A stretch of DNA of 64,000 bases from Hyphomicrobium_A sp044507625 (GTDB lineage: Bacteria; Pseudomonadota; Alphaproteobacteria; Rhizobiales; Hyphomicrobiaceae): positions 186,001 through 250,000 of the forward strand of contig JBIQJE010000001.1 of the NCBI GenBank assembly GCA_044507625.1. The letters are read 5' to 3'. Position 1 is the first letter of the stretch, and each line of letters begins with the position of its first letter. This document shows, one piece after another, positions 49,470-58,985 of this stretch. Made by a program: the position numbers and the translations under genes. The notes under the pieces are model-generated. The model had not been told where the DNA came from. It ran no database searches and saw nothing but the letters and a program-made list of their open reading frames with translations.

Positions 49470-49810
49470 CGCACCTCTCCTTTCTGACCGACAAGAGGTC
49501 TCGACGGTGGATGCTTCATGCGAAGCGGACAACACAAGAAGGTCGCATAGGCATCAATTGTCGGTGACACGCTAGCGCTGCACCGATGGAGCCATCAGGC
49601 CCCACGATGGCCGATAGGCAGCGAGTGGCAATCCGTCCGCGGAAGAAGGCGGCGTGCGTGCACAAAACACGCGACCAGGCAGCGCCGGGAAGCAAGCGCA
49701 TCGCGCGGGGCGGTCCCCGAGACAACCGACAGATCGGTGGTCCCGGATTGCATGGAGCCGCCCCGCGCAGATCGAAACCGACGGCACTGCGCCGCGGTAA
49801 AAGCGTGCCG
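49470..49810. other. 341-base gap between CuA and cupin genes
   Basis: It holds the CuA promoter and the 3' region of the cupin gene. An inverted repeat ACGGCAC (49781-49787) / GTGCCGT (49805-49811) next to the cupin stop may end that transcript. No gene is supported. Confidence 0.4.
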
Positions 49811-50281
49811 TTACTTCTTCTTGCGTGGATCGTCTTCGGGATTGATGTAGACGATGTCGAACGGCCCCACCGCCGAAACCTGGATGATCGTTTCCTCATT
49901 CGCCGTCCAGACGTAGTGCGCGTGATTGGCGGGCAGAGCGAGCATGCCGCCAGCCTTCAGCATCTTGCCTTTCGTCAGATCGGCTTTCGGGCCCATGCCG
50001 CTCCCCATCGCGCCGGTCAGCACAGTCACGGTCTCGAAGCCCGGATGGGTGTGGGGCGGAACGACGTAGTTTGGCGGAAACTTGATGCGCAGAATGAAGA
50101 GCCCCGGCTTATCGGGATCGCCATGCAGAAGTGCCGTCTGGCCCCCGTTCGGAAAAGCCGGATCGTCACGGAAGACGATCTCGTCCGGCGCCAGCTCCTT
50201 CATTCCGTCGTTGAGGGCGTCATGAGCGAGCACCGACCCTGCCATCGCCAGCATGGCTGCAACAAGAAGTTTGCGTTTCAT
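49811..50281 (-). CDS. exported cupin-domain protein
   Basis: A 156-residue periplasmic single-domain cupin. The signal peptide (KLLVAAMLAMAGSVLA) is followed by HDALNDGMKELAPDEIVF. The first cupin motif is VPPHTHPGFETVTVLTGAMG (His, His, Glu) and the second is LPANHAHYVW (His). A metal ion (Mn, Fe or Cu) is likely to be bound. Similar small periplasmic cupins occur next to oxidases; the substrate is unknown. The C-terminal tail is Lys-rich. Confidence 0.8.
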   Translation of the reverse strand: MKRKLLVAAMLAMAGSVLAHDALNDGMKELAPDEIVFRDDPAFPNGGQTALLHGDPDKPGLFILRIKFPPNYVVPPHTHPGFETVTVLTGAMGSGMGPKADLTKGKMLKAGGMLALPANHAHYVWTANEETIIQVSAVGPFDIVYINPEDDPRKKK

Positions 50282-50615
50282 AGGTTTCTCCTGGTGTGAA
50301 GTTCATCTTGATCGCGGGCGAGGGGTCGCCGGGGAACGGTGCCGGGCGCGCCGAACGGCCCGCCGGCGTCGACGGGGCTGCGGACGCACAAAGGATCGCT
50401 GTCCCATCGGGGTTGCCAGACTGGGCGTCGGTGCTGTGTTCGGCGCCGGACCATCGACTGAAAGCGAGCGTCGTGGTCACCATCGTGGCAGCGCCAATCA
50501 CCACGAAGAGCAGCGGAAGGATGGCCTCCCGTTTCCAGCCGTAGCGCCGAGAGGCCTCCGTTTCTTCGCTGCGCCGGATTTGCCATGGGCTCCGTTTCGG
50601 CTGCGCTCTGTCCAT
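50220..50615 (-). CDS. possible small single-span membrane protein
   Basis: A 131-residue frame beginning MDRAQPKRSPWQIRRSEETE, with a good hydrophobic span (ILPLLFVVIGAATMVTTTLAF) and a charged cytosolic N-terminus. Its 3' end overlaps the cupin start by 62 bases in another frame. That overlap and the low-complexity tail make the end doubtful; a frameshift or a shorter true gene is possible. No family is recognised. Confidence 0.35.
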   Translation of the reverse strand: MDRAQPKRSPWQIRRSEETEASRRYGWKREAILPLLFVVIGAATMVTTTLAFSRWSGAEHSTDAQSGNPDGTAILCASAAPSTPAGRSARPAPFPGDPSPAIKMNFTPGETYETQTSCCSHAGDGRVGARS

Positions 50616-50787
50616 GCTGAAAGCCCCCGGATGCTCGTTCGGACGAAGCATCCATCCCGGCATCGGCCGCAGCAACGGCGTTTCCCCCGGCGTGCCTTGG
50701 GCAATTTTCCTGACGTTCGTGCCGGCCCCTTCACAGCGCAGGTCGCTGCCCCTAGCCTGCAGAAAAAGCGGCTAGGCGAGGTAGCCC

Positions 50788-52158
50788 GTGGATCTAAAGT
50801 GGCTGCTGGTGAGACGGATCGCAGCGGTGGCGCTGGCGTGCCTAACCGCCGGCGCGGCGCTCGCGATGTACCAGACCGCATTGAAAGCGAAGCAGCGCAA
50901 CGCCGAGCTTGCACACCTCGTCGGCCGTCAGCTCGATCTCCAGCTCTCCCGCATCGGCCGCTCGACGGAAATTCCCGCCAACTTCCCCGATTGGGATCTC
51001 GTCACCAGTCTGGTTCTTGAGCCGGGGCAATGTGTCGAGCTGATCGGCGAGGACGGCGCCACAAAGCGATTGAACTGCGCCGGCCTCGACGCGCGGGCGG
51101 TAAGCGCGCCGCGCTGGTTCGTCTGGCCGTACCGATCCTTTATCAACGACAGGCTGTCGGCGGCGCGGCCGATCTCCTATCGGAGCGTCCTCCACGGCAC
51201 TGTCGTCGCCCACTACGACCCCCTCGCAACCGCGAGCGAGGCCTGGTTCACCATCGCGCCATTGCTGGGCTTCGCGGCAGGGTTGGTCGGTATGCTTTGT
51301 CTCGTGACCTACTTCGTCATCAATCGAGCGTTGCGGCCGACGACGCAGATCCTCGGCGGGCTCAATCGGCTGGCACAGGGCGACCTGACCCTTCGGCTTC
51401 CACCGTTTCAACTGCGCGAGCTCAATCGTATCAGCCAGGTCTTTAACGCCCTCTCGGAGGATCTCAGCAGGGCGACGTCGGAGCGTAGCGAGCTGGCGCG
51501 CAGGCTTGTGGACGCCCAGGAACAAGAGCGGCGGCACATCGCCCGCGAGTTGCACGATGAGATTGCCCAGAAGCTGAGCGCCCTCAATGCCCATGCCGCT
51601 TGCCTGCGCACCCGCGCCCAGCGCGAATCGCCTGTCCTTGTCGAGGAAGCGCGAGCTTTGGAAACGATGACGTCCGACGTGATGCTGACACTTCGGCGGA
51701 CCCTCACCTACCTTCGGCCGCAGGAAATCGACGACCTTGGCCTGCTCCAGAGCCTGGAAGCCCTCGTAGCCCAGCACAACAAGACGGCCCACGGGCGCAC
51801 CGAATATACGATCGAGACGTCAGGTCCCGTCGAGAAGCTGCGGGCGGAGACGAGTGCACACGTCTACCGCATCGTGCAGGAGGCCCTGACCAACGCTGCG
51901 AAGCACGCCAATGCAAGAACCGTGCGGGTTCTGCTGAGCCGGAACACCGGCAGTGTGCACGAAACGATCCGGCTGTCGGTCATCGATGACGGGGTCGGCG
52001 CGCGCGCTTCGGAAAAACCCTCCCCGCCGGCGGGCGCAGGCCTGATCGGCATGCGCGAGCGGGTCATGGCCCTGAGCGGGAGTTTCTCCGCCGGCCCGCT
52101 GCCCCGCGGCGGCTTCGGACTGGAAGTCGAATTCCCCACCTTGCTGCAGGGGGCGTGA
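50788..52158 (+). CDS. sensor histidine kinase (HisKA_3), MoxY/FlhS-like
   Basis: A 456-residue membrane kinase. Spans lie at about residues 9-28 and 155-177 with a ~125-residue periplasmic sensor between them, followed by a HAMP segment (NRALRPTTQILGGLNRL). The HisKA_3 phosphoacceptor is His256 (RHIARELHDEIAQKL), and the ATPase domain shows EALTNAAKHANA, VIDDGVGA and GLIGMRERV. GTG 50788 follows GAGG. It overlaps the response regulator gene. The architecture matches the MoxY/FlhS kinases that control C1 genes in Paracoccus, a likely but unproven parallel. Confidence 0.85.
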   Translation: MDLKWLLVRRIAAVALACLTAGAALAMYQTALKAKQRNAELAHLVGRQLDLQLSRIGRSTEIPANFPDWDLVTSLVLEPGQCVELIGEDGATKRLNCAGLDARAVSAPRWFVWPYRSFINDRLSAARPISYRSVLHGTVVAHYDPLATASEAWFTIAPLLGFAAGLVGMLCLVTYFVINRALRPTTQILGGLNRLAQGDLTLRLPPFQLRELNRISQVFNALSEDLSRATSERSELARRLVDAQEQERRHIARELHDEIAQKLSALNAHAACLRTRAQRESPVLVEEARALETMTSDVMLTLRRTLTYLRPQEIDDLGLLQSLEALVAQHNKTAHGRTEYTIETSGPVEKLRAETSAHVYRIVQEALTNAAKHANARTVRVLLSRNTGSVHETIRLSVIDDGVGARASEKPSPPAGAGLIGMRERVMALSGSFSAGPLPRGGFGLEVEFPTLLQGA

Positions 52159-52817
52159 TGGGCGCGAGGATCCGCGTGTTGCTGGTCGATGACCATGCCG
52201 TCGTGCGCCACGGCTATTGCCGGTTGATCGAAATGCACCCCGATATCGATGTCGTCGCGGAGGCCGAGGACGCTCCATCCGCCTATCAGGCTTTCAAGGA
52301 ATGCAAGCCCGACGTCATCGTCGTCGACATCTCGATGCCCGGACGCGGCGGCATCGACCTCGTCCGTCAGATTCGCCAGCTCGACAGCGATGCACGCATC
52401 CTGATGTTCACGATGCACGCCAGCGCCACATACGCACAGCAGGCGTTCCGCGCCGGCGCGCGCGGGTACGTTACGAAGAGCAGTCCTCCCGATGTGCTCG
52501 TCAGCGCCATCCGCAACCTTTTTGCCGGCCGTCCCGCACTCTGCTCGGAGATCAACGAGGCAATCGCCACCAGCCGCCTCATGAGCGACGCATCCCCCAT
52601 GGATGAGCTTTCCCCGCGCGAGTTCGAGATCCTGCGTATGATTCTCGAAGCCAAGTCCACCGAGGAAATTGCGACAGCATTCAACCTTAGCCCCAAGACG
52701 GTCGCGAACTATCACTATGAGATAAAGTCGAAGCTCCGCGTGCGGTCCGACATCGAGCTCGTCTACCTGTGCATCCGGCAAGGCCTCGTCGAGCCGGTCG
52801 CCGCCGCCGGGATCTAG
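52158..52817 (+). CDS. NarL/LuxR response regulator, partner of the kinase at 50788
   Basis: A 219-residue response regulator: acidic pair in VLLVDDHAVVRHG, phosphoacceptor Asp in VIVVDISMPGRGG, Lys in GYVTKSSPPDVL, then a LuxR helix-turn-helix (LSPREFEILRMILEAKSTEE and LSPKTVANYHYEIKSKL). ATG 52158 forms TGATG with the kinase stop; GTG 52155 is possible. Together with the kinase it makes a MoxYX/FlhSR-like pair. It belongs to the same class as the MxaB-like regulator but differs in sequence. Confidence 0.87.
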   Translation: MGARIRVLLVDDHAVVRHGYCRLIEMHPDIDVVAEAEDAPSAYQAFKECKPDVIVVDISMPGRGGIDLVRQIRQLDSDARILMFTMHASATYAQQAFRAGARGYVTKSSPPDVLVSAIRNLFAGRPALCSEINEAIATSRLMSDASPMDELSPREFEILRMILEAKSTEEIATAFNLSPKTVANYHYEIKSKLRVRSDIELVYLCIRQGLVEPVAAAGI

Positions 52818-53051
52818 GCGGCAAGACTTCGGTTTCCGACGGTCCTTTCCGCTTCGAAACCGGCGCCAGAGGACGAAAAGGGCGACCGGGGCATCGGATG
52901 TGGCCCTGCGCCTGCCTGCAACGCCTTTGTCACAAAACCCGTGCGTCCGGGAGGTATTGTGCTCCGGGGGCGACTACACTAATCCGACAGGCCTGCGGGG
53001 TATCGCTGAGGAGCAATGCCCTAGGGCCCTGTTTGCTTTGGGAGATGCGAA

Positions 53052-54269
53052 TTGGAAGGTGTCCTCATCATCGGTGCCGGCGCCGCTGGGTCTGTCACCG
53101 CGCAGAAGTGCGCGATGAACCGCGACGTCTTTAAGCGGATTCACCTGGCCTCGCGCCGCCTGTCGAGCTGCGAAGCCGTGGCCAAGCGCTGCGTGACGCC
53201 CATCGAGATCAGCCAGGTGGACGCCGACAACGTCGCCGAGACGGTGGCGCTGATCAACCGCGTCAAGCCCGACCTCGTCATCAACATGGCGCTCCCCTAC
53301 CAGGATCTGCCGATCATGGACGCCTGCCTGGAAGCCGGCGTTCACTACATGGATACGGCCAACTACGAGCCGCGCGACGTCGCCAAGTTCGAATACTCCT
53401 GGCAGTGGAAATACCAGGACCGCTATGCCGACAAAGGCATCATGGCGATCCTCGGCTGCGGGTTCGACCCCGGTCAGTCGAACATCTATTGCGCCTACGC
53501 GCAGGAATTCCTGTTCGACACCATCGAGACGATCGACATCATCGATTGCAACGACGGCAGCCACGGCAAAGCGTTCGCCACCAATTTCAACCCGGAGATC
53601 AACCTGCGCGAGGTGACGCAGCGCGGCAAATACTGGAAGGATGGCAAGTGGATCGATATCGACCCGCTCTCCATCTCGACCATGATCGACTACCCGGAAG
53701 TCGGCCCGCGCAAGTCCTACCTGATCTATCACGAGGAGGAGGAAAGCCTCGTAGAGAACATCAAGGGGCTGAAGCAGATCCGCTTCTGGATGACCTTCTC
53801 CGACAACTACATCAAGCACCTCGAGGTGCTGCAGAACGTCGGCATGACGCGCATCGATCCCGTCATGTACAAGGGCCATCCCGTCATCCCGATGGAGTTC
53901 CTGAAGGAGCTGCTGCCGCCGCCGTCGTCGCTCGGCGAGGGCTACACCGGCCGCACGTCCATCGGTTGCATCTTCACTGGCACCAAAGACGGCAAGCCCA
54001 AGCGCGCTATGATTTATAACGTCTGCCACCACGAGCATGCGTTCAAGGAAACCGGCGCGCAGGCGGTGTCCTACACCACGGGCGTGCCCCCGGTCGTCGG
54101 TGCGATGATGCTGTTCAACGGCTCATGGAAGAAGCCGGGCGGTGTCTATAACGTCGAGCAGCTTCCGCCCAAGCCCTTCATGGACGAGATCGGCAAGCAA
54201 GGCCTGCCCTGGCACCTGCGCGAGCTGGAGCCGGGCGAGCAGGGCGATCTGTTCGCCGTGAAGACCTGA
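53052..54269 (+). CDS. carboxy(nor)spermidine dehydrogenase, saccharopine-dehydrogenase family
   Basis: A 405-residue NAD(P)H-dependent enzyme that condenses a diamine with aspartate semialdehyde to carboxyspermidine or carboxynorspermidine. The Rossmann start VLIIGAGAAGSVTAQKCA, ASRRLSSCEAVA, DLVINMALPYQDLPIMDACL and GCGFDPGQSNIYCAYA are typical. TTG 53052 is used as start because GGGAGA precedes it at a good distance. It pairs with the decarboxylase NspC encoded at 55839, with a hydrolase gene between them. This pathway replaces SAM-dependent spermidine synthesis in many alphaproteobacteria. Confidence 0.92.
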   Translation: MEGVLIIGAGAAGSVTAQKCAMNRDVFKRIHLASRRLSSCEAVAKRCVTPIEISQVDADNVAETVALINRVKPDLVINMALPYQDLPIMDACLEAGVHYMDTANYEPRDVAKFEYSWQWKYQDRYADKGIMAILGCGFDPGQSNIYCAYAQEFLFDTIETIDIIDCNDGSHGKAFATNFNPEINLREVTQRGKYWKDGKWIDIDPLSISTMIDYPEVGPRKSYLIYHEEEESLVENIKGLKQIRFWMTFSDNYIKHLEVLQNVGMTRIDPVMYKGHPVIPMEFLKELLPPPSSLGEGYTGRTSIGCIFTGTKDGKPKRAMIYNVCHHEHAFKETGAQAVSYTTGVPPVVGAMMLFNGSWKKPGGVYNVEQLPPKPFMDEIGKQGLPWHLRELEPGEQGDLFAVKT

Positions 54270-54304
54270 GACACGCGCCCGTGCGATCGATCCGGCTTGC
54301 AGCG

Positions 54305-54330
54305 AAAGGGTGGCCCGTGCCACCCTTTTT
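54305..54330 (+). terminator. rho-independent terminator
   Basis: AAAGGGTGGC-CCGT-GCCACCCTTT is a perfect 10-bp stem followed by further T residues, 36 bases after the dehydrogenase stop. It separates this gene from the hydrolase downstream. Confidence 0.85.
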
Positions 54331-54389
54331 GCATGTTTTAAGTCTAAGCCGTCGACATCGGCGCCGGGCATCGAGTAACGGGGGAGTGC

Positions 54390-55727
54390 ATGTTGACACG
54401 CACCGCGCAACCGGAGGCCGAGGCGCCCCCGGCCGGCTCCCCGCGGCGCCACGTGGTCATCACCGTCCACGGCACGAACAGCCAGCACCCCGACGATGAA
54501 GGCGATCGCTGGTGGCAGAAAGGCTCCCCTTTCGCCGCCGAGCTCGAAGCCGCCTTCACCAAGCGATCCGGACCGGAAATCGAAATCTTGCCGCTGCATT
54601 GGTCCGGCCTCAACTCAGATTACGGACGCCTGCACGGCGCGGTGCAACTCGCCAGAACGGTGCGCAGCCTGGAAAAGGCGGGCACCCCATATTCCATCAT
54701 CGCGCACAGTCACGGCGGCAACGTCACGCTCGAGGCGCTCGCCCAGCTTCCGCCGTCGAACCTGCGCGGCGGCGTGGTGACGTTCGGCACGCCCTTCTTC
54801 ACGCGCCGCCTCAAGACGGTGCCGTGGCTGATCGCCCTTTTCCAGACCGTCATGGGCCTCGTCATCGCGCCCATCATGATCTGGTATTTGGTGACGATCC
54901 CCGGCGGCGACACGAACAAGGTGCTCGAAACCATCGTCTTTTTCGGCGGTCTCCTCCTCTTTGTAGCATGGAGCGCTTCGCGCGGACTGCGCACGCTGCT
55001 CTGGCGACACCGCGCGCGTCTCCGGTGCGGCCGCGGCATCCGGCCGGGCCAGTGGCTCGTCATTCACAGCCCGCGCGATGAAGCGATGCGCCTGCTCGAA
55101 ACCGCCGCCGCCATCTCGCCCCAGTATGTCACTGTCGCCGCCGCGACGCGGTCGTTGACGGCGTTCGCGCGCCTCGCCGGCGTGATTGGCACCGCCCTCT
55201 TCTTCGTTGCGACGGCGGGTTACTTCTTCAGGCCGATCATCGAGAAGCTGCGTGCCGGAACCTATAGCCTCGCCACAGCGGCCGACTTCACCTTCATTTT
55301 GCTGGTCCCCATCGTCTACGGCCTCATCTTCGGCGCCGTATGGCTCATCGCACGGGCGGGCGGCGCCTGGCTCTGGGCTAAAACGCTAACGGCCGCCATC
55401 CACGGCGGCGTCGTCGGCGCGGCCTACGGTGGCGACGCAGCCTACGTGCTCAAAGGCGTCGGACACTTTCCGCCTTACATCACCGAGCTCAGCGAGGCGC
55501 GCATCGAAGCCGTCAACCTCGGCGGCATCGATGACGAAGCGATCTTCGTCGCCGCCCACAAGCTCTATTCGGCGGTCGTCGCATCCGACGCCCCCGACGG
55601 CGGCTTCGCCGATCCCGACGCCATGTGGAAGCACCTGAGCGATGCGCTCTACCATAACGCCTACATGCGCGATTCCCGCGTCGTCGATACGGTCTGCGAC
55701 CATCTGATGACGATGCGGGGCGCTTAG
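54390..55727 (+). CDS. membrane-embedded alpha/beta hydrolase-like protein
   Basis: A 445-residue protein. The N-terminal part has an alpha/beta hydrolase start (HVVITVHGTNSQHPDDEGD) and a nucleophile elbow SIIAHSHGGNVTLEAL (Ser in HSHGG). It also has four hydrophobic spans, at about 150-172, 182-200, 268-290 and 305-335, which is unusual for a lipase. The C-terminal HYLA-like region is unassigned. ATG 54390 follows GGGGGAG. It lies between two polyamine genes but is separated from the first by a terminator, so a functional link is uncertain. Confidence 0.7.
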   Translation: MLTRTAQPEAEAPPAGSPRRHVVITVHGTNSQHPDDEGDRWWQKGSPFAAELEAAFTKRSGPEIEILPLHWSGLNSDYGRLHGAVQLARTVRSLEKAGTPYSIIAHSHGGNVTLEALAQLPPSNLRGGVVTFGTPFFTRRLKTVPWLIALFQTVMGLVIAPIMIWYLVTIPGGDTNKVLETIVFFGGLLLFVAWSASRGLRTLLWRHRARLRCGRGIRPGQWLVIHSPRDEAMRLLETAAAISPQYVTVAAATRSLTAFARLAGVIGTALFFVATAGYFFRPIIEKLRAGTYSLATAADFTFILLVPIVYGLIFGAVWLIARAGGAWLWAKTLTAAIHGGVVGAAYGGDAAYVLKGVGHFPPYITELSEARIEAVNLGGIDDEAIFVAAHKLYSAVVASDAPDGGFADPDAMWKHLSDALYHNAYMRDSRVVDTVCDHLMTMRGA

Positions 55728-55838
55728 CCGCGCTCCACAGCCGCGCGCGCGAAACGCCCTACTTTCAACCGCACACCGCGGATGCCATATACCGGCGTCT
55801 CGCTCCGTTCGCCCATTGGCTCCAAGGACCACGCCGCC

Positions 55839-56984
55839 ATGCTCCCGAAGCTGCCCCAATCCATGGCTACGCCCGCCTACGTCCTCGACGTCGCGGCCCT
55901 GAAGCGCAACCTCGAGACCGTCGCGCGCATCAAGCGCGAGTCCGGCGCCAGGATCCTGCTCGCCACCAAGGCGTGGGCCATGCCCGACGCCTTCCCGCTG
56001 ATGCGCGATGTGCTCGACGGCTCGACCGCCAGTGGCGAATATGAAGCCCGCATGGGACGGGAGGATTTCGGCAAGGAGGTGCACGTCTACGCGCCAGCGT
56101 ACTCGCCCGGCGAGGTGGAGCGCCTGACGGCCTATGCCGACCACATCTATTTCAACTCGCCCGAGCAGATCGCGCGTTTCGGTGCGATTGCGAAAGCCGC
56201 AGGCGCAAAAATCGGCGTGCGCATCAATCCCGGCTATTCGAACGCGACGCTCGGCGGCGCGCTCTACGATCCGTGCGCGCCATGCTCGCGCTTCGGTACG
56301 ACGCGCCAGCAGATCGACGAACTCCCCTGGAACGACATCGATATCTTCCATGCTCACGCGCTCTGCGAGAGCATGGCCGATGGCTCGGTCGGGCTCATCG
56401 AGCACATCGCGCGCGAGTTCGCGCCCTATATCCGCAAGGTCAAGGCGGTGAACTTCGGCGGCGGCCACTTCATCAACAAGCCCGGCTACGACGTCGACAA
56501 ACTGATCGCGGCCGTCAAGGCGTTCCGCAGCGAGTTCGGCGTGGAGGTGTTCCTGGAGCCGGGCGGCGGCATCGTCGTCGATGCGGGCTATCTCGTCTCG
56601 ACCGTGATCGGGCTGCACTGGAACGAGCGCAACCTGGCCATCCTCGACACATCTGCGAGCTGCCATATGCCCGACGTGCTGGAGGTGCCCTATACGCCGG
56701 CCATCATCGGCACCGTGGCGCCGGGTGTCGATGCGCACACCTATGTGCTCGGCGGCAAAACATGCATGACGGGCGACGTCATCGGTGAATACTCGTTCCC
56801 CGAGCCGCTCAAGGTCGGTAGCCGCATCGTCTTCACCGACATGATGCAATACTCGTTCGTCAAGAACACCACCTTCAACGGCACGCCCCGGCCCGATCTC
56901 GCCATCCTCGACGAGGACGGCAACTACCGCGTCGTGCGCTCGTTCGGCTACGAGGACTATCGCAGTCAGCTCGGCAGCGACTGA
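55839..56984 (+). CDS. nspC: carboxy(nor)spermidine decarboxylase NspC
   Basis: A 381-residue PLP-dependent decarboxylase of the alanine-racemase fold that converts carboxyspermidine or carboxynorspermidine to the free polyamine. Evidence: the PLP lysine in LLATKAWAMPDAF, STASGEYEARMG, RINPGYSN, FHAHALCESMADG (His near PLP), VFLEPGGGIVVDAGYL and the active-site Cys in KTCMTGDVIGEY. ATG 55839 (MLPKLPQSMATPAYVLD) follows AAGGA and matches family length; ATG 55782 adds an unconserved N-terminus. Confidence 0.93.
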   Translation: MLPKLPQSMATPAYVLDVAALKRNLETVARIKRESGARILLATKAWAMPDAFPLMRDVLDGSTASGEYEARMGREDFGKEVHVYAPAYSPGEVERLTAYADHIYFNSPEQIARFGAIAKAAGAKIGVRINPGYSNATLGGALYDPCAPCSRFGTTRQQIDELPWNDIDIFHAHALCESMADGSVGLIEHIAREFAPYIRKVKAVNFGGGHFINKPGYDVDKLIAAVKAFRSEFGVEVFLEPGGGIVVDAGYLVSTVIGLHWNERNLAILDTSASCHMPDVLEVPYTPAIIGTVAPGVDAHTYVLGGKTCMTGDVIGEYSFPEPLKVGSRIVFTDMMQYSFVKNTTFNGTPRPDLAILDEDGNYRVVRSFGYEDYRSQLGSD

Positions 56985-57203
56985 TCGCTCCGCTGGCCGC
57001 CGCAGGAGATTTCTTCCAGCCTGCGCACCTCCTCCCCGGAACGAACCTCTCACCAGGGATTTTGCGGGCCTTCATCGAACGTCCGCGCCGCAAAAGGCTT
57101 TTTTACCCCTTCAGCCTCTTATAGCGGGTGTCGCCTGGACCGCGATCGCTTCGGACCCTGTCAGCCCGAAGCGTGAATCACGCCGAGCGGGATGAGGGAA
57201 CGC

Positions 57204-58985
57204 ATGAAGCCGCTGGTCGATCCGCGGGACGGCGACGTCGAGGACGATGCCTCGAGCACCAAATCGAATTCGCTCCTGACCATGGCAGGAAGTCTCCTGG
57301 GTGAGATCAGCCTCGCCAAGCTGATCACCGCCTGGCTGATCCTTTTCATCGTGCCCGCCGTCATCATCGGCCTTACGCCGCTCGTGACATCCGCCTGGCT
57401 CGGCAAGCTCGCCGGCCAGATCACGCCGGCTATGGGCATCGTACCGGTTGCTGTCTTCTTGGCAGTGGCGGTGCTCGGCTGGCTGTTCGGCAAGCGGCTC
57501 TTCCGCCTCGCCGAGAGCAGCTTCTGGTCCCTCAACGCTCTCGTCGTCGAACCTGTCTATACGATGGGGCGCGAGGCTGTGCGCCACCTCGCCGAGCGCG
57601 CGCTGCCGGAGGATGCCGAAGCCCGCCGCCGGGAGCGTGCGCGCGCGTGGGGCGCCCTGGCTTCGGGAATACTCATTTCCGGCGTAGCGCTGCTGGTCCT
57701 GCTCGGAATATGGCCCTCCACCCGCTGGATCGGCACCATCGGCGACCTCGCCGCACCCGCACACCTTGCGTGGATCGCGCTCGCCAATACGGTCTTCGTC
57801 GTCAGCGCCTATCTCGCCGTTGCGGCGCTCGCCTGGGGTATAGACGATGCACTGATGGCACAACCCCGCGATCTCCAGACCTTCGCGGGTCCGGCGCGGA
57901 ATGGCCGAACTTGGCGCATCGCACATCTTTCCGACATTCACACCGTAGGCGAGCGCTATGGCTTTCGCATCGAGAGTGGACGCTCCGGTCCGCAGGGAGA
58001 TGGCCGGTTCCGCCGCCTGCTGCAGTTGCTCGAGGAGAGCCACGAAGCGGACCCGCTCGATCTGGTCCTGATCACCGGAGACGCAACGGACGCTGGGCGG
58101 TCGACCGAATGGGCGGAATTCCTCGACGCCCTCGCGGCGCATCCCACGCTCGCCGAGCGCGTGCTCGTCTTGCCCGGAAATCACGACATCAACATCGTCG
58201 ATCGCGCAAATCCGGCCCGCCTGGACCTTTCCATCGGTCCCAATAGCCGGCTGCGGAAGATACGCACCCTTTCCGCGATCGATGCGATCCAGGGCGACCG
58301 CGTGCGGGTGGTCAATCGCAAACGGGGCTGCATCGGCGAAACGCTCAGGTCGTTTCTGCAGCCACACACCGCGGAACTGAAGAAATTTGCGAGCGCCGGG
58401 CGGCCGATGCTGTCGCCCCTGGCGACGGATCTATGGAACGAAGTCTTCCCGATGGTGCTGCCGCCAGCCGATGAGAACGGCTTGGGCATCATCCTCCTGA
58501 ACAGCAACGCGGATTCGCACTTCTCCTTCACGAACGCATTGGGGCTCGTCTCTGTCGAGCAAGCCACCGCGATAGACGCCGTCTTCACACGGTATCCGAA
58601 GGCCTGCTGGCTCATCGGCCTGCACCATCACCCGGTGGAGTACCCTCGCCGGGCGAAGGTTCTCTCTGAGCGCATAGGAACGACCCTCGTCAACGGCAAC
58701 TGGTTCTTGCGCCGCCTTGTTTCGATGGCCGATCGCGTGATCCTGATGCACGGTCATCGCCACATCGATTGGATCGGCGAGTGCGGTGGCCTCACCATAG
58801 TGTCCGCCCCGTCGCCGGTCATGGAGTCGCGTAACGGCGACGCCAGCTATTTCTACATCCACACGCTTGAGATCGGCGCCGACAATTCCCTGAAACTGCA
58901 CGCACCGCAGCGCATCGATGTGCCCGGAGAGCCTCAGGGCGCGATAACGATACCGCCGCCCGGCGCGAATGAGAGGACAAGCTAA
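57204..58985 (+). CDS. membrane-anchored metallophosphoesterase
   Basis: A 593-residue protein. The first ~215 residues hold four or more membrane spans (LITAWLILFIVPAVIIGL, IVPVAVFLAVAVLGWLFG, GILISGVALLVLLGIW, FVVSAYLAVAALAWG). The rest is a calcineurin-like phosphoesterase with the full metal set: HLSDIHTVG, ITGDATDAG, LPGNHDINIV, GLHHHPVEY and MHGHRHIDW. The substrate is unknown; membrane anchoring suggests a lipid or envelope substrate. ATG 57204 follows GAGGGA; ATG 57192 is possible. Its 3' end overlaps a transporter remnant. Confidence 0.85.
   Translation: MKPLVDPRDGDVEDDASSTKSNSLLTMAGSLLGEISLAKLITAWLILFIVPAVIIGLTPLVTSAWLGKLAGQITPAMGIVPVAVFLAVAVLGWLFGKRLFRLAESSFWSLNALVVEPVYTMGREAVRHLAERALPEDAEARRRERARAWGALASGILISGVALLVLLGIWPSTRWIGTIGDLAAPAHLAWIALANTVFVVSAYLAVAALAWGIDDALMAQPRDLQTFAGPARNGRTWRIAHLSDIHTVGERYGFRIESGRSGPQGDGRFRRLLQLLEESHEADPLDLVLITGDATDAGRSTEWAEFLDALAAHPTLAERVLVLPGNHDINIVDRANPARLDLSIGPNSRLRKIRTLSAIDAIQGDRVRVVNRKRGCIGETLRSFLQPHTAELKKFASAGRPMLSPLATDLWNEVFPMVLPPADENGLGIILLNSNADSHFSFTNALGLVSVEQATAIDAVFTRYPKACWLIGLHHHPVEYPRRAKVLSERIGTTLVNGNWFLRRLVSMADRVILMHGHRHIDWIGECGGLTIVSAPSPVMESRNGDASYFYIHTLEIGADNSLKLHAPQRIDVPGEPQGAITIPPPGANERTS

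Noticed and set aside
55386..57053. Minus-strand open frame of about 555 codons opposite nspC
   Set aside because: Antisense shadow of a clearly recognisable decarboxylase gene.
57089..57103. CAAAAGGCTTTTTT after nspC as a terminator
   Set aside because: The best stem is only GCC/GGC with a T-run; too short to call.
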